A stretch of DNA of 64,000 nucleotides from Litomosoides sigmodontis (GCA_963070105.1 OY718803.1:4570507-4634506); one strand, 5' to 3'. Positions 1 to 13,680 are shown, numbered from the stretch's first letter. Numbers and translations are program-made. Notes: a model not told the origin generated them from the letters alone.

Positions 1-187
1 GTCTGCTTGAGTTGTCAATTTTATATTAAATTGATCTGCTTAAGTTGTCATCAAAACATGTTTTTTTGAAGTTGTAATCTCTATCATTTTTTTGTTAAGC
101 AAAACTTTACCAATGCAGATAAGTGATTTTCTTGACATGTTTCCAAAATGTACAAGTTCAGATTAATATTATACGTTGTTTTCTCAG

Positions 188-2986
188 CAAGTACAGAGCG
201 AGGAGGTTTATTGGATGATGACTATGGGAGTTTCCTGGGTCGCGCTGATTCTGAATTGTTAAATCAGTCAATTGAATCTGCGATGCCGAAGAGGTACCAC
301 GATTTTTCAAGATTAGGTTTTTTTGAAAAAGTTTTACGAAAAAAAAGAATAAAAAAAGGTAATACGAAATGCTGCCAGAAGACTTGAGAGTTTTAATCAA
401 AAAATGACTGTCGTGGAATGGGTCTTCAAATATTCGTTTTAGGGTGGAAATCAACGAAGAATTTCTAGCAGATATGATCGAACGGGCGCAACCAAAACCA
501 ACCCAACTAAAACAGCGCTGTGGTAGTGGTGGACGTAATTTTTCCAGAGCCTCTACGGCCAGAGCATCAAGTGTAAAAAGTATGCTTGGGAAATTTCTGC
601 TTAACTTTGATTTCGTTTGTTGTTACTGAATGCATTTTTTATATTAGTCAGTATTTCAGTAGATAACGATGACTTCTTGCTACAAAGCATTGCCAGTGTA
701 TTGCCGCAGAGTTCTAGTTCCACGCATGATATGTCAGGTGTAGGTTCACCGCCAAAAAAAGCGAGGGCCATGGCGGGCGATACCGCGCGCACGTCAAATG
801 GCCCTAAACATTCATCTCATGCGGTCCGTTCGAATTCCCAGAGTCCTCTCACGCATAGCTGCACTGTTCTACACACGAAGGAATCAAGGCCAAATGGCGT
901 AAATCTGAAGACAAAGTTCGAAAATAGAATCACTTCAAATTCTGCTGCACTGTTTCATGCTGCGCTACAAACCTCTTTTGTAGAAAGTCCGAGAACTACG
1001 GAGAAAGTTCGAGATGCCTTAATATTGGTTCATCAAAATGCAAACGAGGTAATCAAATTTTGAATTTCCTTCCTTCAGTTCCTCTATTTCTTTTTCGAAT
1101 AAATAATTTAGGAGAGTGACGCGTTGAGTGAAGACAACTACAGTCCTCTGATGGATAATAATGTGGTAATTGATAAAAATGTACCCCAAGATATTGATGA
1201 GGAATCTCAGGAGGAACAGCTCGTAATCGATTGCAGCGTTGTGTCGGAAACTGTCAAGCAAACTGTGGTAAAGCCGGTGCAGAAAGAAAGGTTTTTTTTG
1301 GATTTTGTAAGCTGTTCTCAGTGGTAGGCATATTTTACAGTTGGTACGACCTCTAAAAGTTAATGAGTTAATGCTAACAGTGGTTCATATCCGCAATTAG
1401 TTCGTGTAATAGTCTTCCCCTCACTTTCTTTGTTTGTCTATAAGAGTCTTCAACGGTATAAAATGCTACAGTTTGTTTTGTTCTTCAGTTTTCATCTTGC
1501 GGCGTTTTTTGATTTTTGATCAAATTAATAGAAGTTAGCTAGTCAACAAGAACTGATATCCATTTGTGATTCAAAGAAATTGAAACATTAATTTTCATTT
1601 TTCAGTTCCTTACAACCTAGCACGTGGAATCGTTTTGGACTGGTTCAGAAAAATGTCGAAAAGCGATTGTGCGAGCAAGAAATTTTTACACTTCCTGCAT
1701 CGCTTAGCAGCTGGAGTTCACGAAACAGCTCTCCCTCTACTCCAGCTATGCCAAGAAGTACTAAATTATTGAATAAATGTCCCAGTATTTCTTTTTGCTT
1801 AAAGTTTTTATGAGTGAGTTTGATGATTTCGTAATTTCTACGAGTTAATCGCTGCGGCACATTGTTAAGAGCTAGGTCATTCTATCAAACTTATACTATT
1901 GCTTTACATTTTTTATCGGCTTTACCTTATCGTGCAGTTATAAGCAATTTTTAAGCAGTTTCTTTTTAAATTAGCGTCACTATGTTAATGTTTTTGACAA
2001 AACTACTTATTAAAATTTTAGAGTTAAATTTTGTTGATAATCTTATTCTCAGCCAAATTGTTCCAGTGAAAACACCGGGTCATAGTACTCTTAATTCAAA
2101 ATCAACGCAGGAGAAAGTTCCTATTTCGAACATAGGCGCTTCAAAAACCAGGAACATTCGTAACGCTGCGATGAAATCGTTAGAGGTTAGATTTCTTTAG
2201 CTGTCTATTTCAAGTAATAATAGATAATACATTTTGTTTTTTGCTCGGAGATTGGCTTCGGAATTGCATTTGTTTTTTATAAACTGCGATATTGCTATTT
2301 CGTATTGTTTTCTCAAGTTTGATTTCCATCTGTTGAGCATTTCAAATGTATGCCTTGTTTAAGGACAGTAGGGATCCAAATCACGCGAAATCAGTTTTAC
2401 CAAAAGCTATCCCAGCATCTTCAAGTTCAAAAATAAGCATATCACGGGTACCAACTTGTCGACATCGAGCAGCTACTTCAAATACTTTCAAAATTTCCCA
2501 GAATTGTGCTAGTTCGGCTTATGAAGCGACTAAACCTCAAGAAGATGTTCAGAAATCAGCTAAAAATCAACCAACCAAAGCAGTGCCATTGAATCACAGG
2601 AATGTGAATGAGAAGGTGCTCTTATGTATTAGAATTGTATGTTGTTACCTAACAAAATTTTAAAAAAAAAATTGCTAAATAATTTTTTATTTTGAATTGT
2701 TTTGTTTTACAATATCAGTGAATATGTTTGAAACATAGCCAAGCAAGATTGTCTTTGATCTGAAGATCCGTTTTAAAAGCATTTAGTGTTGTTGGCTGTT
2801 TGCAGGTTGTTTAATTCATAGAATTTCCATTTATAGACTACAGCTGTCGCTGTCGTTTCTGAAAATGATAACGAAAAAGATGCTGTCACAGCAGATGCCG
2901 AAAATGACAGCGAAACGCAGCATGACGATCAATCAGGTGCTGGGAGAAGAAAAACTATCAAACAAATGCTTGTTACTACCGTTTGA
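188..2986 (+). CDS. 3' portion of an unrecognised disordered protein
   Basis: Eight exons join in phase: 188-293, 443-579, 660-1048, 1112-1290, 1606-1757, 2022-2185, 2364-2615 and 2837-2986, giving 508 visible residues. The 5' end lies outside the window, because the first exon opens two bases into a codon. I do not recognise a domain. The protein is rich in Ser, Thr, Asn and Glu. It has a basic patch SPPKKARAM that could be a nuclear localisation signal, and an acidic stretch late in the protein (DNEKDAV, DSETQHDDQ). It ends in a basic segment (RRKTIKQML) followed by VTTV, which fits a class I PDZ ligand. The exon at 1606-1757 is the least certain, since another frame is also open there. No function is assigned. 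Confidence 0.6.
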
Positions 2987-4075
2987 AATCAAAATTTCTA
3001 CCTTGTTTTGCAATGTTTTTGTTAAAAAACTTGTACTTTCGGAATAATTTGTAAAACTTTTTTTTGTTCTGAAGGTTTGATTTTAGCGATCTTTCTGCCC
3101 TAGTAACAAAAATTGTTTGTGCTGATGATACCATTATGTGATGAAAATTTATTTACTGTAGATTTCGCCTTATATGAAACAAATTTATTCTATCTGCTAA
3201 ACGATTTAAATTTGAGTTTATAGCTGGGGATAAAAAAATCCATAATATTGTTTTGGAGCTTCTTGTTATAAGTATTTAGAGCGGTCATAAAACATAAGCG
3301 GGGCGTAATATATCACATAGTTTTCGTTCTTAAAATACTTTAGTTTAATATTATAAATTAGTGATTGCAGTGTGTTACTCACGGTTTCACTTTTATTTCA
3401 TGCATAATTGTGGAACTACAGCTCTACCGGGTTATGTTCTTGTGCTTAGCTCGCGTTATACTTGTAGTTAATTTAGCACTTTACGTGCCATCATTCATGT
3501 TATTTACATTTCGTGCCTTTTTATGATCATGTAGTTGTCTAGTTGTCGAAGTTAGACATATTTATAGCAAGATGAATATCTTGGATTCGACTTCACAAAT
3601 TCTAGGAAACGTTTTTACGACTGAGTTTGTTTGGGGAGTTTCACTTCAATTTGAGAAAGGCAACTCATTTGTTATGTATTCAGAATGATTTAGTTTGATG
3701 GCAGATTCAAAGTGAAGCATATTTTAATTATATACATTCTTACCTATTTTTATGTGCTTGAATATTGTACACATAATTTGCAAATAACTGTTAGCGACAT
3801 TATGCTCACTGTGAGGATGCGGTTTTGAAGTGATTATAGTCGAATTTGAAGTTCAATTTCTTAATTTTACCTGTTCATTTCCAAGCAACTATTACTCATC
3901 AAGGTTGGTGCTCTACAGTTTTACAATAAATAATTGTCTAAGTTGAATTTGGTGGTACTGTCCCGAAGTTTGAAATGTTTGGGACGAATAATGTAAAAAG
4001 TACTACGCATTATTGGGAGATGGAAATTTTCATAATTTTATCCAAAGAAGTGAAGGAACATTTTGTCGGAGTGGC

Positions 4076-4099
4076 ATATATATATATATATATATATAT
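4076..4099. repeat. (AT)n microsatellite
   Basis: An uninterrupted AT dinucleotide run of about 12 units in the spacer upstream of rab-10. Confidence 0.95.
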
Positions 4100-6999
4100 G
4101 TGTTCGAAATTGGTTTGGAAAAGTTCGGAGCGTTATAGTTCACGAAAGTCCCGGAATGTTTCATTAAAAAGAAGTGACATTTTAACAAATCTACATAACC
4201 TGTTTGTATCGCGCGATCGGTGTGGTGGCACATCGTTGCATCTCCCAAATATGGGAGAGTCGCATCTACGGTTTCTAAAAAGGCTTAGGCTTGGCATTCA
4301 GTTAACCTGGATGGTCAGCACTGTTGACACTGTTCTCTGACGTGACTGGTGCATCGGTTGGGAATTGCAGTCAAAAGTGAAATAAATTCGCATTATTTTC
4401 ATCCAGTCGCAAACAATCCACATTTAGAAGTGGGTCGATCATTTCCCAGCACATCGTTACTCCGTGTTTGCCAATTTTATTCAACTTATTAATAAGGAGA
4501 TAATTTTCGTTAAAATTGTGATGGTTGAAATTCTATTATGAGTGAGAAGTGATTAGGCATTCAGCTTTCTGTGCAACACTTAATTTTTAGACGATAACTT
4601 CAATAGCACTTACTTCACTTCCCACTCAGCCCGATATCTGCGTTAATTGCGCTCTTGAACCAATGCTTCATACATTCTATAATTTCCTTTGCTACGTTTT
4701 ATTCAATTTTTTTTGAAGCATCAGTATTTTCTCTGATGGGAGGATTTTTCTCATGTCAAGAGAGGATTCGAAACAAAATTTCTAGTAACTAAAAGCAAAA
4801 TTCCTTGAGAAGTGTTCGACTGAAATTGTCGATAAAAAAGTAGAAAAGCTTTAAAGAGTAAAAATTTGCTTTTTAAAAATTCGAGCATGAATTTTACTAC
4901 TCGCTGCACATCTTTGTTTGTTTCGACTTCGATGTTTTCATTCATTATTCTTGCGAGATCCTCTAAAAAATGTGAATTTCAGGTTTGGGCAATTACATAA
5001 TTTCCTTTTTCAGATATAAAAAGCTACAGTGGTCAGTGTCTCCACTCTGCCTCCTCTTAATGGGTGAAGCGTACGACCTTTCTTTCTGTTTGTTACTTTT
5101 CTTCACTTCCATGATGGGTAGATTCATCTGTGAGCATGCAAGGGATATGCAATATCGAAACTTCTTCATTTCCCTTACTTACTCCATTGAACTGATCGAG
5201 GCGGAGAACCTGAAATTCATTGATATCGCAGGCCGCTTCATGTTATCGCGCCTGGAATGTGTGAAGTGTTGCCGCTTCATATCGAATGAAGGACTGTGTT
5301 TCTCTGCGCACAAATGAACAATTTTAAATGCATAGGTTCACAGTGAAGAAAAGGAAATTTTAGAAAGTTTCGAAAAAATTGTCGCCTCTCTTAAAGTACA
5401 AATTGTTGAGGCCTTTTCAATTTTGTTCTCCTTATCGTCGTATGTGTTATTTATTATTCTAACGATAGTTTCAGTCTACAAATGTTTCATGCATTGAGGG
5501 AATTTAGAGCTTTTTCATGGAAGTTTTCACATTTCTTCACAAGATACTTACGAGTCCTCTCGTAGCTTTACGAGCTTATGTACATTTATGCATACGTATA
5601 ATGCGTTTGGAAGCGCTTGTTTATACGTTCACAATCTAATATGCAGAATTTCATGTAAATATTTTGCTGCTTTGCACAGTCAACAAAGCTATTTTTTTGA
5701 AAACAGCACAGCGCGTTGGTTCAACAGAGTCGCTTTCCCAGAGACTTTTGCAACCTGAATCCGAAGGGAAACAAGGCATTTGTTAAATGATTTTTTGATC
5801 GCTGAAGATTATCTTAGCTTGAACTCATTTATTCAGAAATATTCATTAATTCTGAAATATTTTCTTTGACTGCTGCAGAGGGAATTAAGTTATTTATGGC
5901 TTAGAGAAATTCTTTTGTAGGGAAGCTCACTCACCAATTTATTTACGAAAAAGATTATTTAAAAAAATGCTGGCAGAGTGAGATGTGAAGCTTGTTAACT
6001 TGGTGGCTCTATCAAAAGAATGAAATTTCATATGTGAAGAGAAGACCTGTTGTGATGTGCGTCATTATCTCACATTCAGCGTGCTTTCCTAATGGTGTGC
6101 GGCAGACTTCATATAGTTCACTTCCATATGCACTGGTACGATTTGCACGGGAAAAGTTCGGTTTCGTCGTCAGATAATTTCATCGAGGCATTTTTAATTC
6201 ACTCCTTCCTTGTCTGTACCCTGCGAACTATTGGCGCATCACCCGTGACGTTTGGTGAGGGGAAAGGGAGAGTTGGAGATGAATCAGAGGTGAGGATGAT
6301 AATGATGATGACAATGACGTGACAGTAACGTAACGATGGCAATAATGCGTGAGCTGCAGCAGAAGGCTTTACCCTCTCCACTGAACATATCCAGGCTTTT
6401 CGTAATTTCACGACGGGCGGGGGGAGGACTGAACATGTGCACCACGCCGCATTCCTTCCTAGATGGCCGGTTCAATCCTCTGCTGCTGCTACTCCTGCAC
6501 CGCTCTGTTGTAACTTGCGCGCGTCATAGCTTTCCTTTCCACCCAATTGTGGCATTTTGCTTAGCACGCCACTCCACCTCTCGCCGATATTGATTTCCAT
6601 CCCATCCACCTCCCTGCTGTCTCCTGCAAACGCACTCTTGCGCTTCTCATTGCACGTCTCTGCGATGTGTTCATGTCGCACGAATTGATGGCGATGCATG
6701 CCCCAGGCCAGGCAGGCGGGACATGTCCAGCTCTTCCTCATGACCACAGCGTGTCTCAGGATGTGTAGTGGTGGTAGTGAAGGTTGAGGTGGTGGAGACT
6801 GTTGCGTGTTGCTGCTCGAACCCCCGTCTCCTCTTTCGAACAAGAAACAGAGTGCTCCATGCTTGTGATGGCACTCAGTCAACCAGATTGGAGCTCAGCA
6901 CATTTCTAATGTGGCTACCTGAAATTCATCATATTTGCGTTCTGCCAACGCTTCAAGTTAAGTAAAAGAAGTGGCGTATTGTCGGGCGCACGTCTCGTC

Positions 7000-7173
7000 C
7001 TCTGTGAGAGAGAATCTCATCTCGGGAACAGTTGTGAAATCTATTGAGGTATTTCCGGCCAACCGCGAAATGTCGGTCATCGCACTGCTGAGTTATCTCT
7101 GTCAACTTTATTTGTTGTTCGAGTGAGAAAGACGAGAATTATCTGTGAAGAGTGTGTGATTAGTCCTTTCCAG
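7000..7173 (+). promoter_or_regulatory. Possible non-coding first exon (5' UTR) of rab-10
   Basis: The segment ends in TTTCCAG followed by GTAATA, a good donor at 7174. The rab-10 start codon lies 9 bases after a strong acceptor (TATTCCAG ending at 7728). The two sites could be joined by a 5' UTR intron. Equally, the acceptor at 7728 could be a spliced-leader trans-splice site, as is common in nematodes. The left edge is arbitrary. Confidence 0.3.
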
Positions 7174-7737
7174 GTAATAATTCATCCTCCCATCGAGTGA
7201 TTAGCCTTCTACAGTTTCCTTCCTCCTGAATGATAGCAATAAAAAAGGTAACGGTTAGGATTAAATGGAATTCGATTCCCATGTCATACTTATTGAAGCC
7301 TAGGATTCATTCCCATAGCAAGTTAGCAGTTTTCATGTTATTCTTATAGAAAGATTTGTTTCGCGCTTTCTTACAATATTTGGTTTTGAGGAGTGAAATT
7401 ATGGGAGTATGAGTTGTACGGTATTTATTATGATGAAGCGAACTTAGGAGGTGTGGTTGTAATGTGCTTATAAGCGACGATTTTCTGATTGAATTTTTCT
7501 TGAAAAACTGCAGTCTATGTCGGAATAACCAGAGAACCAGCTTACCCTATATGATTGTTGAGTTTTGCATTGAGATAAGAAATTAAATTCTATGCTTACT
7601 TGCTTTTTTTCTGCAAATATTAGTGATTTCATTGTGCGATTCAATATTTATTACGCTGCGTTAACATCTGAATGAGAAGTGTATGATATGTTTTCAAACA
7701 AGGAGCTAATAATTTTGCACTATTCCAGGCAACAATA

Positions 7738-7914
7738 ATGGCAAAAAAACAGTATGATTTATTATTCAAATTATTGCTTATTGGTGACAGCGGTGTTGGA
7801 AAAACATGTATTTTGTACAGGTTTAGTGATGACGCTTTCAATACTACTTTCATATCCACCATAGGTTTGTACTTTAACTAGAATTTTTAAGTGTAAAAGC
7901 CAAATGGTTGGTTT

Positions 7915-7956
<42 letters not shown>

Positions 7957-9316
7957 AGAATTTTAAATGAGGTAATGTCGACTGTTTTGATGGCTCAAAC
8001 CGATTCCACTAAATTTGCAAACTTTTCAGCGGTTATAAATTAATAATTTTTAACTTGCAGGGATCGACTTCAAAATCAAGACAATAGAGTTGAAAGGAAA
8101 AAAGATTAAGTTGCAGATTTGGTAAATCTTTACCTTCTTTAGTAAATTGTTTCAAAGTATGTGTTTTACATGTTGTGGACTAAGACTATTGCTCTGCATC
8201 CGCTGATGCAATTTGAATGATTAATTTCATCTGATATTAAGTTTGCACGCAATTATGACTGTTTTTTATGTTATGACTGCGTGCTTTATTCTTTGGTAAA
8301 CCGTTTACAGGGATACTGCTGGACAAGAACGATTTCACACCATAACTACATCGTATTACCGGGGTGCTATGGGTATTATGTTAGTTTATGATATAACTAA
8401 CGCAAAAAGCTTCGATAATATCGCTAAATGGTTAAGGAATATTGATGAGGTGATTTGCGTTTTTTTTTTTCTCGAAAAGATTCATGTTTCTGAAAGATTG
8501 TGAAATTCATAATGGATATAAGAAAAAAATTGTCTTAAAATCTCTCCTCAAATTATTTTATTAGGATAAGCAACTTGTAACCTGCTGTATTGACTTTTCT
8601 ATGTTTAGTACTGAAGAAAGTGCTGGTTTCAAGTAGTGTTTAAAACAAACAAGTTTTTTAATAAATAGGCAAAACTATAATAGTTGAAAATCTCTAGGCG
8701 TAGAAGATACTGGGCAGTAAATTCATGAACTTCTTCAGGCCATAATAGAGTTTAAAATAGTATACTTTTAATATCGGGTGTTACAATTTATAGCGATATT
8801 ATGAGTTCTTCAGCATGCATCGGAGGATGTAGAGAAGATGTTATTGGGTAACAAATGTGATATGGCAGAACGACGAGTAGTGTCTCGTGAACGAGGCGAG
8901 AAAATAGCCAGTGATCATGGTATTAGGTTTCTGGAAACATCCGCTAAAGCAAATATACAAATCGATAAAGCATTCTATGACCTCGCCGAAGCTATTCTTG
9001 ACAAGGTTAGCGTTTTTAGTTCTTTAGAATGCTTAACATACACATAGCACTTTTATTCTCATGGAAATTGTATCTGCAAGACACTTTCTTATAAGTGCTA
9101 GGAGCTGACTATTGCCTTCAAGATGGTGGAAATGTAGTAGGTAAACTGTTTATGCAGATAGATTTTAATGTAGTATCACTCATGCAACGGTTGTTCTGTG
9201 TAATATTTCTAGTCTTCTTTTAGATGCCCATTAAGGACGAAGGGATGAGACAGCCAACCATACGGCCTGCGGAACCGCAGAGTAGTGTAACAATAGGTAA
9301 ATTGGCGTGCTGTTGA
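7738..9316 (+). CDS. rab-10: Rab10 small GTPase
   Basis: Rab family GTPase of endocytic recycling and exocytic trafficking, active on Golgi and endosome membranes when GTP-bound. Five coding exons (7738-7864, 8061-8121, 8311-8449, 8814-9005, 9224-9316) give 203 residues, the family's usual size. Visible motifs: P-loop GDSGVGKT at 16-23, [12 protein letters not shown] around switch [10 protein letters not shown] at 63-71 with the catalytic Gln, NKCD at 122-125, ETSAK, and a C-terminal Cys-Cys (GKLACC) for geranylgeranylation. Sequence around switch I and II matches the Rab8/10/13 group, and the NIDEHASEDV segment is characteristic of Rab10. The stop follows a GGTAAA that resembles a splice donor, but reading through it yields the prenylated tail. 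The start sits 9 bases after a strong acceptor. Confidence 0.96.
7917..7952. repeat. (AT)n microsatellite in rab-10 intron 1
   Basis: An AT dinucleotide run of about 18 units within the first coding intron (7865-8060). Confidence 0.95.
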
Positions 9317-12300
9317 ATGTATTCTTTTGGTAAAGAGTTGACACAATGTTTCATTTAGTCAACTCTTTCATACGTTTATTCTTTTATCATTGACCATATA
9401 AGCGAGAAAGAAGGACGCTGCATATAACTGTTCTCTGAGTAATTCAATCTCCTAGTGTGTTTCACGTTTAATCATAATTTTCAATTACTACAATACAATA
9501 GAAATGAATCTATATCTTTATATCAAAGCTCAGTGTTTCGTCGGTGCTGATTCCAGCCATTGCCCTACAGCACTTTTGTGTCCCAATTTCATTTTTATAG
9601 CTTTTTATTGGAGTTTAAATGCTTGGTCAGAGATATTAAGTGTGGTCGCTAATCGCTAAGGGAGTTAGTCATTATGGTTTTACTTCCATGAAACTTTTTG
9701 ACAGTTGAAGGTGGTAGAATGAAAATTTGATCAAAAAATCTTGTTATAACATGAAAAATTTCGGATCTCTTGTTTTAAAAACAGCGAACGGCTGTTGGGT
9801 GCTATCAGTATCTTGTAAACTAATTATAAAGACAACTTAACTAGACGATATCAAAAATTATTGTCATTTGCTTTTATTCGAAATTTAGAAAAACTGTAAA
9901 AATTTGCTGCATTCTTAAGTGGTTCGTGTATACGGTCCTTTCTTTATTTGGAACTCTTTTTCATTTGTCTTGTATGTTTATTCCATTTTTGCGGATTTTG
10001 TTGTGCTGTTTACTGAATCATTTTTTATACAGATAGATCGACAATTTTATAGCCCTTTTCCATATTTGTCCAAAAATTCTGATCATTATTTTTGGGGGTT
10101 ATTCAACTTTCTATACTACTGTTTGTAGCCTTGCTTCTTTGAAATAACGCTCATTTTTTCATGCAAACTTAAGGTATATTGCCCAGTTCTGGTCCATATT
10201 TGTAGTTCTGCACGTATTTATAAGCTTTCGCTGTGCAACATATTTTGTTTTTCCTGTTTTCTGTTTTGTCGGTGTCATTTGTAAGCTTTTTTTGTTACGG
10301 AAAGCTGTGTGTTAAATTGACTTTGTCATTAATTGAATTGAGTAATAAGGTTTAATAAAATCGATTTGATTTAGTTGTAATGAAATTAAAACAGAAGTTT
10401 GCTTGTTTTTGTACCCGTGAAAGATTTTTATTTGCCAATGTAAATAACAGGAAGTTCCGAATTCTTGGAAGAAATGGTATATGAAGAAATTTGAAGAGTT
10501 ACTTTAGCCTTAGCATTCATTGCTTACGCGTGTGTCACTGTGTACTTCCTTATGTTTGATGTTTGTCTGTATTTGAAAGAAAGGCACTGGAAGGCCCTTT
10601 CCTTCTATTCGTTTCTCAATGCACTTTTAAATAGCAGTAAGAAATTTGTATTTTTTATAAATTGGATAAATTAATTCCGTGTGTATTCATTCCTTCGAAC
10701 ATTTTTGGAATATTTCATATTCATCCTGAGACTTTGCGCTGGGCAGGTAAATCTGAGTATCTGTTCTGTTAACTGACACAGGCCAAAGTGAATAAAGCCG
10801 AAGAACAGCTAACTGTACAGCCAGCTAATTACCCGGATCCCTTTGTCTTCTCTTCGCTCCAGGTGGCGCCGTAGGGTGTGTACCGGGAGGTCGCGGCATC
10901 TCTTGTCGATATTCCTACACGATATGGTTTTTAGGTAGTTAGAAGCTAAGCAAGCAGAAGTTCTTTATGCAGCTAACGATCAGTCTAAATTATCTGCTGC
11001 ATTACTCAGTGCTTTCGTAGATCTTCTAATTCCAAACTTGAAAAAAGGAAGTTTCCGGTCTTTGTTGATGAATATGCGCCATTTCTTCCATGATAGATCG
11101 ACGCTTCGCAACTCGTTCCGTCATTGAATATTGAAATGTTCCAAATTTCGATGTTTCAAATATGTTTGTAAAATCGTCTGTAAAATTGGAAGAGAATGTA
11201 GCAGTTGTTGTCCGATCAATAACATGCTAATTTAACAACTATCCGACAATGTACCGGTACTTGTAAGAGCATATCGATGATGAGTATTAAATTTTAAAAT
11301 TTACTTAAATTTGGTGGAACTAAACTCATAAAGGCAATATTTTTGATAAGTACGAACGCTTCATAAGAGATCGAATAGTAGATCTTGTAAAATTTACGCT
11401 CTTAATGCTACATGTGAAGTCAGACTGATTGTTCAGGTATTTGACTCTAGTTAAATAGTTGATACTCGTCATCTTTAAATTACTTTTGGTGAGCTGTGAA
11501 GTATTACGAGGAACGTGGGAAGTAAGATTAATGAATGAATTGAAATTTCTCCGTCATAATAAATGTTCGAGTAATACTAATAACGCAAACGATGTCAGAA
11601 TGAAACCTGATATGTACGTAAGGAAATTTGAATATAAAAAAAGTGAAAAAGCATTAAAGTCTGAAAAGTTAAATGAAGAATTTTGAAAGTATCTTTGATT
11701 TCACCGTTAAGCACTTTTTAAAATGTATGACAGGCCGATAATGTTCCTGCCTTAAATTTGCTGAATTTACAGTTTTACTAAAATCAAAAATGTAAATGAG
11801 TGTGCCAAGAGCCCTTAGTAAAAGCCAATTAGCCACAAATTAAGCATGTGAACTGCTTACTACCACTTGTCATTTCATCAGTCTATCAGAGTGTTTATGA
11901 ACGAAATTAAATGTGCAAAATTTGGTAAAAGCCGTTGTAGTTTATGCTAGAAATTGTTACTGATGTATTCAACTATGGAAATTCATTGAAGTGCACTGAA
12001 TTTATCAAATCCCAACTTGACCATTTGCTTTTATTTTCATCAAACTTTACAACACTAATTCTTTCGGATTTACGCTTGTCAAACTGAACATACATCAAAA
12101 TGGCTAGTATGGAATGGCTATCACAGTTCAATATAATGAAGATTTCACAATTCATAAAGTGTCGGTATGAAAAGGGTTTAAAAAAGCGAATTTCAATTAC
12201 ACTTTTTGCTTATAAGTAGTTACGTACAGCAGGTAATTTAGTGACCAATGCATTTCAATTTCTCAATTAAATGTCGCTAGTCGTTTTTTAACGGTATATA

Positions 12301-12825
12301 TTTGTATCTTTGAAATGGAATCACAACATGTTAACTTCAGTTATTTATTTAGAGCATTTCAATAAGACGAGATATTTATGCGTGCGTTATTTTCATTTGA
12401 TGATTTTACGTCACTCCTTTTGCCACTTTATTTTCATCAGAAAATGAAGTATTAAAGAAGAAGGAGAGAGAGAAGAGACGAAAAACGATTGGTGAAATCG
12501 ATTTGAAAAATGTTAGAAACAGGTTTTCCTCGGGAAGGTTTGATAACGAAGTGGGTAGCAACATAGTGATGCTATCAGATGTTTGTGGTATCTCTTTTGA
12601 TAACTTCATTGTATTCCCAATGAGCATTTACACACTCTCACTAAAAGGGGGAAGTAAAATTAAGTGCAATTTTATTATTAATTATAAATGTTTTGTCGAC
12701 GACAGAGAAATGTTCATCTCCCTTCTCCTGCAAGTATCGGAGCGCAGGTGCAAGCCGCTCTTTCATTTTTTCTTCACTCCTTTTTTTTCTCTAAAAGGCT
12801 TTCAAGAAACCTTTTTTAAAGAGAA
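9317..12825. other. Intergenic: rab-10 3' region and TRPM upstream region
   Basis: AT-rich. An AATAAA occurs at 10353-10358. Two short exon-like islands are visible. The first, at 10783-10875, opens after an acceptor (GACACAG) and has an open frame beginning AKVNKAEEQL. The second, at 12441-12587, encodes a basic, charged segment (NEVLKKKEREKRRKTIGEID) between an acceptor and a donor. Neither could be joined in frame to a neighbouring gene. The T-rich acceptor ending at 12797 just before the TRPM start is a likely splice or trans-splice site. Confidence 0.45.
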
Positions 12826-13680
12826 ATGCAAGAGTGCGCTTCGATTTCCAACTCCGAGTTTGTTTTACAACCCAACGGTTCAAATGATGACTTCGGCGCC
12901 GATGAAAAGCTAAGGTTTGTCATCACACACTAATGGGATTCTTCATACTAATTGGAATAAACAATCAATCTTTTATTTCGTTCTTGAAAACTATCAAGTT
13001 CAATTAACATATGTTAAGTAACCTGATTACTTACCTGATTGTTACTGCTAGCGACATTGCTTATAACTATTTTGTTCATGGGCTCTTACCTCTGCCTAGT
13101 GACTTCACGTCAAGAAATGACGGAAGTGTTCTTTCAATGATGCTACTTTTGCTACGGTTGTTTAAACTTTCAAACGAAAATTCCTAATGAATTTGCAGGG
13201 CAAGCTCGATAAATTTAAATTCGTTTGGTTGCATAGCACCGCGTAACTCGATAACTGGACAACAATTTTATTCGTTAGCCAACGTTTCAAGCAATTATCG
13301 CAGCGCGGAAAAAGCCAGTGCTGAACAAAAACGATCCTCCAGGCTATTCGAACGACCTGAACTTTTCGTAGAAGCATTAGTAAGACTAATTGAACACACT
13401 GAAGATCTCATTAATGCAATCTTTTTTCTGAAACAGATTTCTGATTGGAATGGAGGAATTGAGATGCTTGAAGTGACCTAATTTATCCTATAAAATAAGA
13501 GCAAAATATGAAGCGTAATGAAGAGAGCAATGGAAGATCGTTAACGAAAAAGCCCTAGTAATCATCAAAGAGCTAATAAGAACAAGCAAAGTCGCAAAAG
13601 TCCCTTTGCATTTCTTATGATGCATTCTGAATTATGGGATTGTTAAAAGTTGAAAGGGAAGGATGCGCACGCTCTCTCCT

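Larger units (their letters stand above)
2987..7728. other. Intergenic spacer, no convincing gene
   Basis: Mostly AT-rich sequence between the first gene and rab-10. An AATAAA at 3925-3930 could serve the upstream gene, though it lies about 940 bases past the stop. The section near 6200-6960 is clearly richer in G and C than its surroundings and carries overlapping open frames on both strands. None shows a domain or a spliced continuation, so I read it as promoter or 5' non-coding sequence. The rest shows nothing I can name. Confidence 0.5.

Noticed and set aside
3975..4340. 121-codon open frame containing an AT-repeat-encoded Tyr/Ile run
   Set aside because: It reads through a microsatellite and shows no recognisable protein on either side.
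4985..5317. 110-codon open frame with hydrophobic and Cys-rich residues
   Set aside because: No recognisable domain and no splice partners; it stands alone in a 4.7 kb spacer.
6472..6882. 136-codon minus-strand open frame
   Set aside because: It overlaps plus-strand frames in a GC-richer patch where stops are rarer; low-complexity product, no homology recognised.
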